Shown: piece by piece, positions 55,042 to 62,868 of the stretch
Numbering within the stretch: position 1 is the stretch's first letter
How the letters are laid out: the number at the start of each line of letters is the position of its first letter
Source of the DNA: Bradyrhizobium iriomotense
GTDB taxonomy: Bacteria; Pseudomonadota; Alphaproteobacteria; Rhizobiales; Xanthobacteraceae
Assembly: GCF_018129405.1 (NCBI RefSeq)
Contig: NZ_JAFCLP010000005.1
Span: 248,001-312,000, forward strand
Direction of reading: 5' to 3'
DNA length: 64,000 nucleotides
Made by a program: the position numbers and the translations under genes
Notes under the pieces: model-generated
Told to the model about the DNA's origin: nothing
Databases searched by the model: none
Seen by the model: the letters and a program-made list of their open reading frames with translations, nothing else

Positions 55042-55210
55042 TTCCGGGCCCTTTTTGGACGCATTTTCCGGGCCAAAAGCCTAGCTTTACGGCCAGCCTT
55101 CCTCTATAAGCCCGGCCTTGATCGGCATTCAGCTCGCCTCGTATTGCGGGTGCTGAGCCGTCCCTTCCCGGACGATGCCCCGATAACACCAATCCCTAGA
55201 GGATATTGAA

Positions 55211-55393
55211 ATGGCCGTTCCGAGAAGAAAAACCTCGCCGTCGCGCCGTGGCATGCGCCGCTCGGCAGACGCCATCAAGAAGCCGACCTATGTGGAAGAC
55301 AAGGACTCCGGCGAACTCCGTCGTCCGCACCATCTCGACCTGAAGACCGGCATGTACAAGGGCCGTCAGGTCCTGAAGAAGAAAGAGTCCTGA
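55211..55393 (+). CDS. rpmF: 50S ribosomal protein L32
   Basis: A 60-residue very basic protein. The opening [20 protein letters not shown] is the L32 signature (MAVPKRKTSxSRRxMRRSHD). It is of the alphaproteobacterial type without zinc-binding cysteines. It binds near the peptidyl transferase centre of the large subunit. No plsX or fabH follows, unlike in many bacteria. A hairpin terminator overlaps the stop codon. Confidence 0.97.
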   Translation: MAVPRRKTSPSRRGMRRSADAIKKPTYVEDKDSGELRRPHHLDLKTGMYKGRQVLKKKES

Positions 55394-55408
55394 AGTCAGG
55401 ACCTTTCT
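55387..55408 (+). terminator. Terminator hairpin overlapping the rpmF stop codon
   Basis: A 6-bp stem GTCCTG / CAGGAC with loop AAGT, followed by CTTTCT. The TGA stop (55391-55393) lies inside the stem-loop. Confidence 0.6.
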
Positions 55409-55535
55409 CCGGGCAGGATGATTGAGCTGCCTGATGTCGGCCAACCCATGAGATATGGCAGTGACGGCGGCGGAGCCAATGCTTCGCCGCCGCATTGTCC
55501 TGTCTGGATATCTTGATCGAGAAGGCATCTTGCCG

Positions 55536-56180
55536 ATGGTCGGTTTCCCGCTGCTTCTGATTCCGCTCGCGGTCTACAACATCATCGCCTTTCTGATGCC
55601 CAGCGTGTCCTTCTCGGACGTGCTGTTCAAGGTACCGATGATCACGGGCGAGACCTGGCCGGTCACGCTCGCCGATCTTCTGCTTGCGCTCGGCGTGGTG
55701 CTGCTGCTGCTCGAGGTGGTCAAAGGCGCGCGGCCCGGCTCGAAATTCCTGATGGATCATCTGCTGTCGCTGATCATATTCGGCGCGGCCGCCGCCGAAT
55801 TCGTGATGTGGCCAAAATTCGGCAATTCCACCTTTTTCCTGCTGGTGCTGCTCGCGATGGCCGATTTCCTCGGCGGCATTGCCCAGCGCACGCGCCGCCG
55901 CGTCACCTATGTCGCCGAGACGACAGTGCCGGCGCCGCGCAAGTCCAGGCGTCGGGCCGAGCCGCCGGCCGAGGAAGCCGTCGCCGAGTCCAGTTTCAGG
56001 CCGCTGTCCGAGCAGCAGGCGCCGGTCGCGCCGCCTGCGCCCACCGCACAGTCGGTCGCCGAATCCGTGCTGATGGACCACCCCGCGCCAAAGCCGGTGA
56101 ATCCGCCTTCGCCGGAAATCCCCTCGCCACATCTGCAGCCGGGCAACGGCACGCCGTCCTCGCCCGATACGCCGCGCTAA
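55536..56180 (+). CDS. Membrane protein with Pro-rich tail, function unknown
   Basis: A 214-residue protein with the start at 55536 (GAGAAGG about 10 bases upstream); an ATG at 55455 would add 27 mostly polar residues. Four hydrophobic helices occupy about 1-115, beginning MVGFPLLLIPLAVYNIIAFLMP. The C-terminal third is low in order: charged and proline-rich, with PAPKPVNPPSPEIPSPHLQ. The layout resembles small rhizobial inner-membrane proteins, but I recognise no family. It follows rpmF on the same strand. Confidence 0.75.
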   Translation: MVGFPLLLIPLAVYNIIAFLMPSVSFSDVLFKVPMITGETWPVTLADLLLALGVVLLLLEVVKGARPGSKFLMDHLLSLIIFGAAAAEFVMWPKFGNSTFFLLVLLAMADFLGGIAQRTRRRVTYVAETTVPAPRKSRRRAEPPAEEAVAESSFRPLSEQQAPVAPPAPTAQSVAESVLMDHPAPKPVNPPSPEIPSPHLQPGNGTPSSPDTPR

Positions 56181-56186
56181 CCGGTT

Positions 56187-56447
56187 TTAAGCCACTTGCC
56201 GCGTGCGCGCGGTGACGCTTCCGAGCGGGTGCTTGCTGCCATAGGCCATCCGCGCATCTTCGGACGAGGCGCGGCGGAGCCGGCTGGTCTGGGGCAGGTG
56301 CTCGGCACTGGCGATCAGCTGGGTGACGAAGCTCGGATCGGGGCGGGCCAGCGGCACCTTGTGGAGCCATTGCACAGTCGGGATCAGCGGCACCAGGGCC
56401 GTGCCCATGCTGCCTGCCGCCTCGTCCGAACGATCAGTACTCAACAT
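56187..56447 (-). CDS. Small conserved hypothetical protein
   Basis: An 86-residue protein if the ATG at 56445-56447 is used (upstream extension to 56519 is less likely). The central PSFVTQLIASAEHLPQTSRLRRASSEDARMAYG looks like a helical segment found in small rhizobial proteins I remember only vaguely. No membrane segment or catalytic motif is visible. It converges on the membrane-protein gene with only 6 bases between them. Confidence 0.55.
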   Translation of the reverse strand: MLSTDRSDEAAGSMGTALVPLIPTVQWLHKVPLARPDPSFVTQLIASAEHLPQTSRLRRASSEDARMAYGSKHPLGSVTARTRQVA

Positions 56448-56666
56448 CGCGATCACCGTTGATCCGGCGGCATTGTCGCGTTTTGGGACGCGGGCGCCGG
56501 TGCGTGTCAGTACTCGCAAGGCCTATGCCGGGCGGGCCGGTTTGGTTCCCTGGTCACTTCACAACGTGGTTTCCAAATTGTTTATCAACTTTGCCTAGGG
56601 TCGAAGGCGAATCTGGCTCTATCCTGTGCCGGCTCAGGACCCCCGCTGTCCCGAAATGAGGCGATT

Positions 56667-58361
56667 TTGACCCCTGCATTGCCGCAAGCCTCCGACATCC
56701 TGGCCGTCCTCGGCCAGGCCGTGTTCGCCTGGGACATCGCCAGCGATGCCATCGCTTGGGGTGAGCAGGTCAGCGCCGTCTTCCCCGGCATCCCCGCCGA
56801 GCGGCTCGCGACCGGCGCCGAATTCGCCAAGCTGATCGAGCCCGCGCAGTCGCTGCGGACCGCCGCGCTGGCGCAGACCTCTCCCGTGCACGGCACCGAC
56901 GGCACGCCGTATCGTGTCGAGTACGGCGTGCGCATGAGCGCCTCCGATCCCGTGGTCTGGATCGAGGAGACCGGCCGCTGGTTCGCCGGCCCCGATGGCC
57001 GTCCCACGCGTGCGATCGGCTCCGTCCGCATCAACAATGAGCGCCACGCCCGCGACGAGGAACTGACGAAGCTGGCCCGGCTCGATCCCTTGACCGGCGA
57101 ACTCAACCGCTCCCATCTGATCGCGGCACTGGCCGAGGCGATCGAGGAGACGACGCGCTTCCGTTCGACCGCGGCCTTCATGCTGGTCGGCATCGATCAC
57201 CTCGCGCGCGTCAACGACGCTTTCGGCTTCGATGTTGCCGACGCGGTCATCCTCGACATCGGAAAGCGCATCCGTGCGCGCCTGCGCGGCGGCGACGTGC
57301 TCGGGCGCTTCTCCGGCAACAAGTTCGGCCTGATCCTGAAGAACTGCACCATCGACGACATGAACGTCGCCGCAGAGCGGTTCCTCGCCGGCATCCGCGA
57401 CGAGGTGGTGCCGACGAAATCCGGTCCGGTCTCGGTCACCGCCTCGATCGGCGCGGTCAGCCTGCCGCGCTATGCCCGCAACACCGACGAGGCGGTCAAT
57501 CGCGCCCATGAGACGCTGGACGCCGCCAAGCGCCGCCGCGCCGGCTCGTTTGCGGCCTGGCGACCGGATGCCACGCGCGATGCGCAGCGCCGCGTCAACA
57601 TCCGCGTCACCGACGAGATCGTCACCGCGCTGAACGAGCGCCGCATCAAGCTTGCCTATGAGCCGGTGGTCGCAGCCGTCTCGCGCCAGCGCGCATTCCA
57701 CGAATGCCTGGTCCGGATGGACCAGGGCGACGGCCAGGTGCTGCTCGCGCCCGACATCGTGCCGGTCGCCGAGCGGCTCGGACTCATCCGCCTGGTCGAT
57801 CACCGCGTACTCGAACTCGTGGTCGCCGAGCTCGCGGCCGCGCCCGATGTCAGCCTCAGCCTCAACATCTCGCCCGACACCACCATGGATCCGGACTGGT
57901 GGGCGGGAATCGAGTCGCTGATGCTGGCCCATCCCGGGGTCGCCGAGCGGCTGATCGTCGAGATCACAGAGACGGTCGCGATCCAGGACATCGATGACGT
58001 GCGCGGTTTCGTCACGCGGCTGAAGAATTTCGGCAGCCGCATCGCTATCGACGATTTCGGCGCCGGCTACACTTCGTTCCGCAACCTGCGCAAGCTTGGC
58101 GTCGACATCGTCAAGATCGACGGCGCCTTCGTGCAGAACATCACGCACTCCGCCGACGACCGCGCCTTCGTCCATACCCTGATCGACCTCGCCCGCCGCC
58201 TCGACATCAAGACCGTCGCCGAGTGGGTGCAGGACGAAGAAGCCGCAAACATGCTGCGCGACTGGGGTTGCGACTACATCCAGGGCCGCCTGATCGGCCT
58301 CGCCTCAGCCGAGCGCCCGTGGGGCGTGCCGTCGGACAGCGCGTTGCCTGCGGCGGGCTGA
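56667..58361 (+). CDS. PAS-GGDEF-EAL protein with degenerate GGDEF
   Basis: A 564-residue protein with a TTG start at 56667 (GAGG upstream). A PAS-like region spans about 10-125. The GGDEF domain follows, but the signature reads SGNKF (216-220), so cyclase activity is unlikely. The EAL domain keeps the key residues: ECLVR (346-350, ExLxR), LNIS, VEITET, DDFGAGYTSF and VKIDGAFV, so it may hydrolyse cyclic di-GMP with the degenerate GGDEF as a GTP-binding regulator. No membrane segments are visible. A second GGDEF-EAL protein lies at the right end of the window. Confidence 0.9.
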   Translation: MTPALPQASDILAVLGQAVFAWDIASDAIAWGEQVSAVFPGIPAERLATGAEFAKLIEPAQSLRTAALAQTSPVHGTDGTPYRVEYGVRMSASDPVVWIEETGRWFAGPDGRPTRAIGSVRINNERHARDEELTKLARLDPLTGELNRSHLIAALAEAIEETTRFRSTAAFMLVGIDHLARVNDAFGFDVADAVILDIGKRIRARLRGGDVLGRFSGNKFGLILKNCTIDDMNVAAERFLAGIRDEVVPTKSGPVSVTASIGAVSLPRYARNTDEAVNRAHETLDAAKRRRAGSFAAWRPDATRDAQRRVNIRVTDEIVTALNERRIKLAYEPVVAAVSRQRAFHECLVRMDQGDGQVLLAPDIVPVAERLGLIRLVDHRVLELVVAELAAAPDVSLSLNISPDTTMDPDWWAGIESLMLAHPGVAERLIVEITETVAIQDIDDVRGFVTRLKNFGSRIAIDDFGAGYTSFRNLRKLGVDIVKIDGAFVQNITHSADDRAFVHTLIDLARRLDIKTVAEWVQDEEAANMLRDWGCDYIQGRLIGLASAERPWGVPSDSALPAAG

Positions 58362-58367
58362 GACATC

Positions 58368-58423
58368 GTAGGTGGGTTAGCCCCGCGGCTGCGCCAAGCG
58401 CAGTCCGCTGGCGTAACCCACCA
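58368..58423. repeat. Family C half-element
   Basis: GTAGGTGGGTTAG at the start pairs through its TGGGTTA with GTAACCCACCACTT near the end, matching the left half of copy 2. The right half is missing. Confidence 0.65.
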
Positions 58424-58445
58424 CTTCTGTCGCGAAAGGTGGCAG

Positions 58446-58814
58446 CTACGCCACGCAGATACCCGGCACCGCGACCTTCTGAAACAGATGCGGACTTGCG
58501 ACGGCGGAAGCGGGGTAGTCCGCGATCTTCGCGCGGAACTCGGGGTGGGTGAAAGCCGCGCGGAAATGCGCGTTGGACTCCCAGACCGCATAGTTGAGAT
58601 AGGTCGGATTGTCGCCGACTGCGCGGTGGAGCTGGGTCGAGATGAAGCCCGGCTGCCGCTTCATGAAGGCGGCATCGTCCTGCCAGTTCTTCAGGAATCT
58701 CGGTTCATCCGCAGCATCCAGCGTGAACAGGTTGACCAGCACCACGGGGCCGGCATCGAGCGCGATCTGACGGTCGATCGGGAAGGCAGGGTCGAGGGGA
58801 CGCATCTGGGGCAT
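58446..58814 (-). CDS. Antibiotic biosynthesis monooxygenase (ABM)-domain protein
   Basis: A 122-residue cytoplasmic protein; the ATG at 58812-58814 follows a GGAG site. The segments VVLVNLFTLDAADEPRFLKNWQDDAAFMKRQPGFISTQLHR and YLNYAVWESNAHFRAAFTHPEFRAKI fit the ABM dimeric ferredoxin-like fold. Members bind or oxidise small molecules such as quinones, haem or polyketides, but most are uncharacterised. It is divergent from a MarR-type regulator with a 12-bp inverted repeat in between, so that regulator probably controls it. Confidence 0.85.
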   Translation of the reverse strand: MPQMRPLDPAFPIDRQIALDAGPVVLVNLFTLDAADEPRFLKNWQDDAAFMKRQPGFISTQLHRAVGDNPTYLNYAVWESNAHFRAAFTHPEFRAKIADYPASAVASPHLFQKVAVPGICVA

Positions 58815-58837
58815 GACATCACTCCGTGTAATTGGTA

Positions 58838-58885
58838 TCATCATGTCAATTCGACAATATCTGACATAGGTATTTGACATGATGA
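58838..58885. promoter_or_regulatory. Candidate MarR operator between divergent ABM and marR genes
   Basis: Perfect 12-bp arms TCATCATGTCAA (58838-58849) and TTGACATGATGA (58874-58885) with a 24-base spacer. Each arm overlaps a possible -35 TTGACA for one of the two genes. A third GATGTCAA follows directly. Confidence 0.7.
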
Positions 58886-58910
58886 TGTCAATACGGAACA
58901 ATCGCGACAA

Positions 58911-59375
58911 ATGAGCAAGACCAAGCGCACCCCGGCCGGCGAAGCCCTGACCGGCCTGATCCTCGACCTGTTCCGGGCCAATGGCCTGCTTCTGACCGCC
59001 GGCGACCGGCTGGTCGCGGCACTCGGCCTCACCAGCGCGCGCTGGCAGATTCTGGGGGCGATCGTCGCTGCCGAGCGCCCGGAGCCGGTCGCCTGGCTGG
59101 CGCGCAATCTCGGCGCCAATCGCCAGAATGTGCAGCGGATCGTCAACGATCTCGAGCGGGATGGCCTCGTTGCGTTCGAGACCAATCCGCATCACCGCCG
59201 GGCGCAGCTCGTCGTACTCACCGATAAGGGCAGGCAGGTCTTTGACGCCGCCGGCCGGCTGCAGACTCCATGGGTCAACGGCTTGGCGGATGGTCTGTCA
59301 GTGAAGGAGATCGAGACGGCCCATCGCGTGATTGGCGCTCTGCGCGACCGGCTTGAAGGGGGCGATGAGGGGTGA
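58911..59375 (+). CDS. MarR-family transcriptional regulator
   Basis: A 154-residue winged-helix protein. LVAALGLTSARWQILGAIVAAERPEPVAWLARNLGANRQNVQRIVNDLERDGLVAFETNPHHRRAQLVVLTDKGRQVF is a clear MarR DNA-binding region, with SARWQIL leading the recognition helix set. It probably represses the divergent ABM gene and itself through the inverted repeat at 58838-58885. The effector is unknown. Confidence 0.92.
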   Translation: MSKTKRTPAGEALTGLILDLFRANGLLLTAGDRLVAALGLTSARWQILGAIVAAERPEPVAWLARNLGANRQNVQRIVNDLERDGLVAFETNPHHRRAQLVVLTDKGRQVFDAAGRLQTPWVNGLADGLSVKEIETAHRVIGALRDRLEGGDEG

Positions 59376-59402
59376 TCGCGCCGCGCCTCTTGCGCAGACG
59401 CC

Positions 59403-59491
59403 GTAGGGTGGGCAAAGCGAAAGCGTGCCCACCATTCGCGCCGTAGAGTTGGATGGTGGGCACGGCGCAAGTGCGCCTTTGCCTACCCTAC
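59403..59491. repeat. Family C dispersed palindromic repeat, copy 5
   Basis: Outer arms GTAGGGTGGGCAAAG and CTTTGCCTACCCTAC; inner arms CGTGCCCACCAT and ATGGTGGGCACG. It lies between the convergent marR and tctA genes. Confidence 0.88.
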
Positions 59492-59498
59492 GAAACCT

Positions 59499-61007
59499 TC
59501 ACGCCCCCTCATCCAGCGCCACCAGCTCGCGCTTCTTGCGCAGTGACGGCAATAGAGGCGCGATCAGCAGCAGCAGCGCCAGCGTCAGGCAGGCCGCCGA
59601 GATCGGCCGCTGCACGAAGGTCCAGAGATCGCCCTGCGACAGGATCAGCGACTTGCGCAGATTGTTCTCCAGCATCGGTCCGAGCACGAAGGCGAGCACG
59701 AGCGGCGCCGGCTCGTAGCCGAGCTTGCGCATGAAATAGCCGATGATGCCGAATGCGATCATCACATAGACGTCGAACACGTTGTTGCTCGAGCAGTAGA
59801 CGCCGAGGATCGTGAACAGGATGATCAGCGGGAACAGGATGTTGTAAGGCAGTTTCAAGAGCTGCACCCACATGCCGATCATCGGCAGATTGAGGATCAG
59901 CAGCATGACGTTGCCGATATACATGCTGGCGACGATGCCCCAGAACAGGCCGGGGTTTTGCGTGATGAGCAGCGGGCCCGGCTGCAGACCGTGAATGACG
60001 AAGGCCCCGAGCAGCAGCGCCATCACCACATTCGGCGGGATGCCCAAGGTCATCAGTGGAATGAATGCGCCGCCGGCCGCTGCATTGTTGGCCGACTCAG
60101 GGCCCGCGACGCCTTCGATCGCGCCATGACCGAAACGCTCCGGCGTTTTCGACAGACGCTTCTCCAGCGCATAGGACGCAAACGAGGCCACCACCGCGCC
60201 GCCTCCCGGCAGGATGCCGAGCAGGAAGCCGAGCAGCGTACCTCGCGTCACGGGGCCGGCGCTCGCCTGCCAGTCCTCCTTGTTGGGGAGGAGCTGCGTG
60301 ATCTTGGCGTTGATGATGTCGCGCTTGATCGCCTGCTCGGTGTTGAGCAGCACCTCGGCGACGCCGAACAGGCCCATCACCACGGGCACAAGGCCGATGC
60401 CGTCGATCAGCTCCATGCGGCCGAAGGTTAGCCGCGGCTGCGCCGTGATGCTGTCGAGCCCGATCAGTCCGAGCACGACGCCGATGCAGGCCATCAGCAG
60501 CGCCTTCGGCATCGAGCCCTGGGTCAGGAAGGTGAGCACGACGAGGCCGAGCACCATCAGGCTGAAATACTCGGCCGGGCCGAACGCGATCGCGATGCTG
60601 GCAAGCTTGGGTGCCACCAGCATCAGGGCGACCAGCGCGAACGTGCCGGCGATGAAGGAGCCGAAGGCGGAGATGCCGAGCGCAGGACCGGCGCGGCCCT
60701 GCTTGGCCATCTGGTGGCCGTCAATGCAGGTGACGACCGAGGCGGCCTCGCCGGGGATGTTGACCAGGATCGAGGTGGTCGAGCCGCCATACATCGAGCC
60801 GTAGTAGATGCCGGCCATCATGATGATGCCGGATTCCGGCGTGCCCGACAGCGTCACCGGCAGCAGCAGCGACATCGCCGAGATCGGCCCGATGCCCGGC
60901 AGCACGCCGACCAGCGTGCCGATGAAGACACCGATGAAGCAGTAGAGCAGGTTGATCCCGGTCAGCGCGACACCGAACCCGTGCGCGACATTGGCGAGCG
61001 TGTCCAT
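59499..61007 (-). CDS. tctA: Tripartite tricarboxylate transporter large membrane subunit
   Basis: A 502-residue integral membrane protein of about 11-12 helices. The TctA signatures are GTLVGVLPGIGPISAMSLLLPVT, MAGIYYGSMYGGSTTSILVNIPGEAASVVTCIDG and ALGISAFGSFIAGTF. It forms the membrane channel of the tripartite tricarboxylate transporter with TctB and the periplasmic binding protein TctC, driving uptake of citrate-like carboxylates by a cation gradient. tctB is 4 bases upstream on the same strand, so they are co-translated. The substrate is not certain; TTT systems also carry aromatic acids. Confidence 0.95.
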   Translation of the reverse strand: MDTLANVAHGFGVALTGINLLYCFIGVFIGTLVGVLPGIGPISAMSLLLPVTLSGTPESGIIMMAGIYYGSMYGGSTTSILVNIPGEAASVVTCIDGHQMAKQGRAGPALGISAFGSFIAGTFALVALMLVAPKLASIAIAFGPAEYFSLMVLGLVVLTFLTQGSMPKALLMACIGVVLGLIGLDSITAQPRLTFGRMELIDGIGLVPVVMGLFGVAEVLLNTEQAIKRDIINAKITQLLPNKEDWQASAGPVTRGTLLGFLLGILPGGGAVVASFASYALEKRLSKTPERFGHGAIEGVAGPESANNAAAGGAFIPLMTLGIPPNVVMALLLGAFVIHGLQPGPLLITQNPGLFWGIVASMYIGNVMLLILNLPMIGMWVQLLKLPYNILFPLIILFTILGVYCSSNNVFDVYVMIAFGIIGYFMRKLGYEPAPLVLAFVLGPMLENNLRKSLILSQGDLWTFVQRPISAACLTLALLLLIAPLLPSLRKKRELVALDEGA

Positions 61008-61011
61008 GCGG

Positions 61012-61497
61012 TCAACCGATCCCGAACAGGCCCGAGGGCAGCTGGATCAAAAGCAGGCGCTTGAGCACCCACCACATTCCGAGCGGTACCATCACGGCGA
61101 TCAGGATCGCCAGCGTCCAGCGCACGGGATCGATCAGCCGCAACAGCAGCAGCATCAACGGGATCGACGCCAGCAGGAATCCCAGCGGCTCCAGCGCGAG
61201 GGAGAACGCCGCAAGGCAGGCGATGACGAGGAGCGGCTTGCTCCAGCGCACGTTCTCCCAGCGCGAAGCCAGCGTCGGTCCGCCCTCGGTGATCGCCGAG
61301 ATGATGATGGAGCCTGCGAACACGCACATCAGGATGCCGGTGTAGAACAGCACATAGCCGGAGCCGGGATCGTTGATGGTGCCGAGCTTGAGCTTCAGCC
61401 CCGACCAGATCACGAAGCCGCCGAGCGCGAGCCCGATCAGCCCGCCCCAGAGCTCGGAGTTGGAGAGACGGAGTTTGACGTTGGTTTGGTTGTTCAT
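61012..61497 (-). CDS. tctB: Tripartite tricarboxylate transporter small membrane subunit
   Basis: A 161-residue membrane protein with four predicted helices, the usual size and topology of TctB. Segments ELWGGLIGLALGGFVIWSGLKLKLGT and RWTLAILIAVMVPLGMWWVLKRLLLIQLPSG are typical. It works with TctA. tctA begins 4 bases after its stop. Between this gene and tctC is a family F repeat of about 160 bases. Confidence 0.92.
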   Translation of the reverse strand: MNNQTNVKLRLSNSELWGGLIGLALGGFVIWSGLKLKLGTINDPGSGYVLFYTGILMCVFAGSIIISAITEGGPTLASRWENVRWSKPLLVIACLAAFSLALEPLGFLLASIPLMLLLLRLIDPVRWTLAILIAVMVPLGMWWVLKRLLLIQLPSGLFGIG

Positions 61498-61513
61498 CGA
61501 TTCGCTCTCGGCC

Positions 61514-61673
61514 GTTCCCCCGGACGCTGCGCAGCGCCATAAGTGCGTTCACGTCGTCTTCGACGTGCTATGGTGGTGCGCTGCAGAGCCGGGGCCCATG
61601 AGTGTGGACGAAAAAGGTGGGTCCCGGCTCTGCGGTGCACCGCTGAAGAAGCGCTGCACCGCGTCCGGGACAC
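61514..61673. repeat. Family F repeat inside the tct operon
   Basis: It begins with CCCCCGGACGCTGCGCAGCG and ends with GCGCTGCACCGCGTCCGGGA, roughly inverse. Inside, GTGCGCTGCAGAGCCGGG and CCCGGCTCTGCGGTGCAC pair almost perfectly. It separates tctC from tctB. Confidence 0.8.
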
Positions 61674-61688
61674 GAAAGTGGCCCAGTC

Positions 61689-62663
61689 CTACTTCTTCGC
61701 CAGCCCAAGCGTGTCGATCACCTTGCGCTCGGACTCCGTGACCTCGACGACGAACTTCTTGTAGTCCTCGGTGTTCTTGTAGTTCGGCACCATGTCGTAC
61801 TTGGCGAGCGTGGCGATCACCGCGGGATCCTCGACCGCCTTCTTGAAGGCGTCGTGCAGCTTGGCGACGATTTTTGGATCCATGCCCTTCGGCCCCGCGA
61901 TGCCGAACGGGGAATCATAGACCATGGGATAGCCGAGCTCCTTCAGCGTCGGCACATCGGGATAGTTCGGCGATCGTGCGCCGGTCCACACCATCAGCAG
62001 CCGCAGCTTGCCGGCATCGACCAGCGGCCGCCAGCCCGTCGAATCCGCCTGCAGCATCGTGTGCTGTCCCAGCACGGCCGCGTTGGTCTCGGCGCCACCC
62101 TTGAACGGCACCTGGGTGAGCTTGATGCCGGACATCGCCGCGATCTGCTCCATGCCGATATGGAGCGAGGTTCCGGTGCCCGGCGTCGCATAGGTCACCT
62201 TGCCCGGGTTCGCCTTCGCGAACTCGACCACGTCCTTCCAGGATTTGAACTGCGACTCCGCGCTGGTGGTCACGCCGAACGTGTAGCCGGTGAGGTGGAC
62301 GATATAGGTGAAGTCCTTCGCCGGATCCCATGACACCTCCTGCATCAGGGGGATGCGGAACACGGTGATCGGAATTTGCGAGATGGTGTAGCCGTCCGGC
62401 TTCGCAGCCGCCGCCATGGTCGCAGGACCGACCGTCCCGCCGCCGCCGGCCTTGTTGTCGATCACGATCGGCTGCCCCAGCACCTTCGAGGCGCTATCGG
62501 CGATGGCGCGCATCGAGATGTCGGTCGAGCCGCCGGCCGGCCAGGGCACGATCAGCGTGACCGGCTTTGTGGGATAGTCCTGCGCCCCAGCGGCGGTCGC
62601 GAGCAGTGCGCCCACGACTTGCATGGCGGCAAAGGCAATCGTCTTCAGCCCGTATCGCGACAT
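61689..62663 (-). CDS. tctC: Tripartite tricarboxylate transporter substrate-binding protein (Bug family)
   Basis: A 324-residue exported protein with the signal peptide MSRYGLKTIAFAAMQVVGALLATAAGA. The mature protein starts QDYPTKPVTLIVPWPAGGSTDISMRAIADSASKVLGQPIVIDNKAGGGGTVGPATMAAAKPDG, the characteristic Bug/TctC opening. It binds a carboxylate in the periplasm and delivers it to TctAB. It is the first gene of the tctCBA operon on the minus strand; the promoter lies in 62664-62868. Confidence 0.95.
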   Translation of the reverse strand: MSRYGLKTIAFAAMQVVGALLATAAGAQDYPTKPVTLIVPWPAGGSTDISMRAIADSASKVLGQPIVIDNKAGGGGTVGPATMAAAAKPDGYTISQIPITVFRIPLMQEVSWDPAKDFTYIVHLTGYTFGVTTSAESQFKSWKDVVEFAKANPGKVTYATPGTGTSLHIGMEQIAAMSGIKLTQVPFKGGAETNAAVLGQHTMLQADSTGWRPLVDAGKLRLLMVWTGARSPNYPDVPTLKELGYPMVYDSPFGIAGPKGMDPKIVAKLHDAFKKAVEDPAVIATLAKYDMVPNYKNTEDYKKFVVEVTESERKVIDTLGLAKK

Positions 62664-62868
62664 CGAAACACCTCCCTCGCAGCGGTCTCGTTGGACCGCC
62701 GTTTCTCATTGTTATGAGGGGATTGTCCCCGAAATCATGGGAGAAGAAAAGCGCATTGCGTGGACCGCCCGCAGGGGCGAGGGAGCGATCCCCGCGGAAA
62801 CGAGGCGTGCGACAATTGGTCGTTTGGAGGTGTGCCGAGAGGCGGAATTTGAGGAGGCCTAAAGCCCT

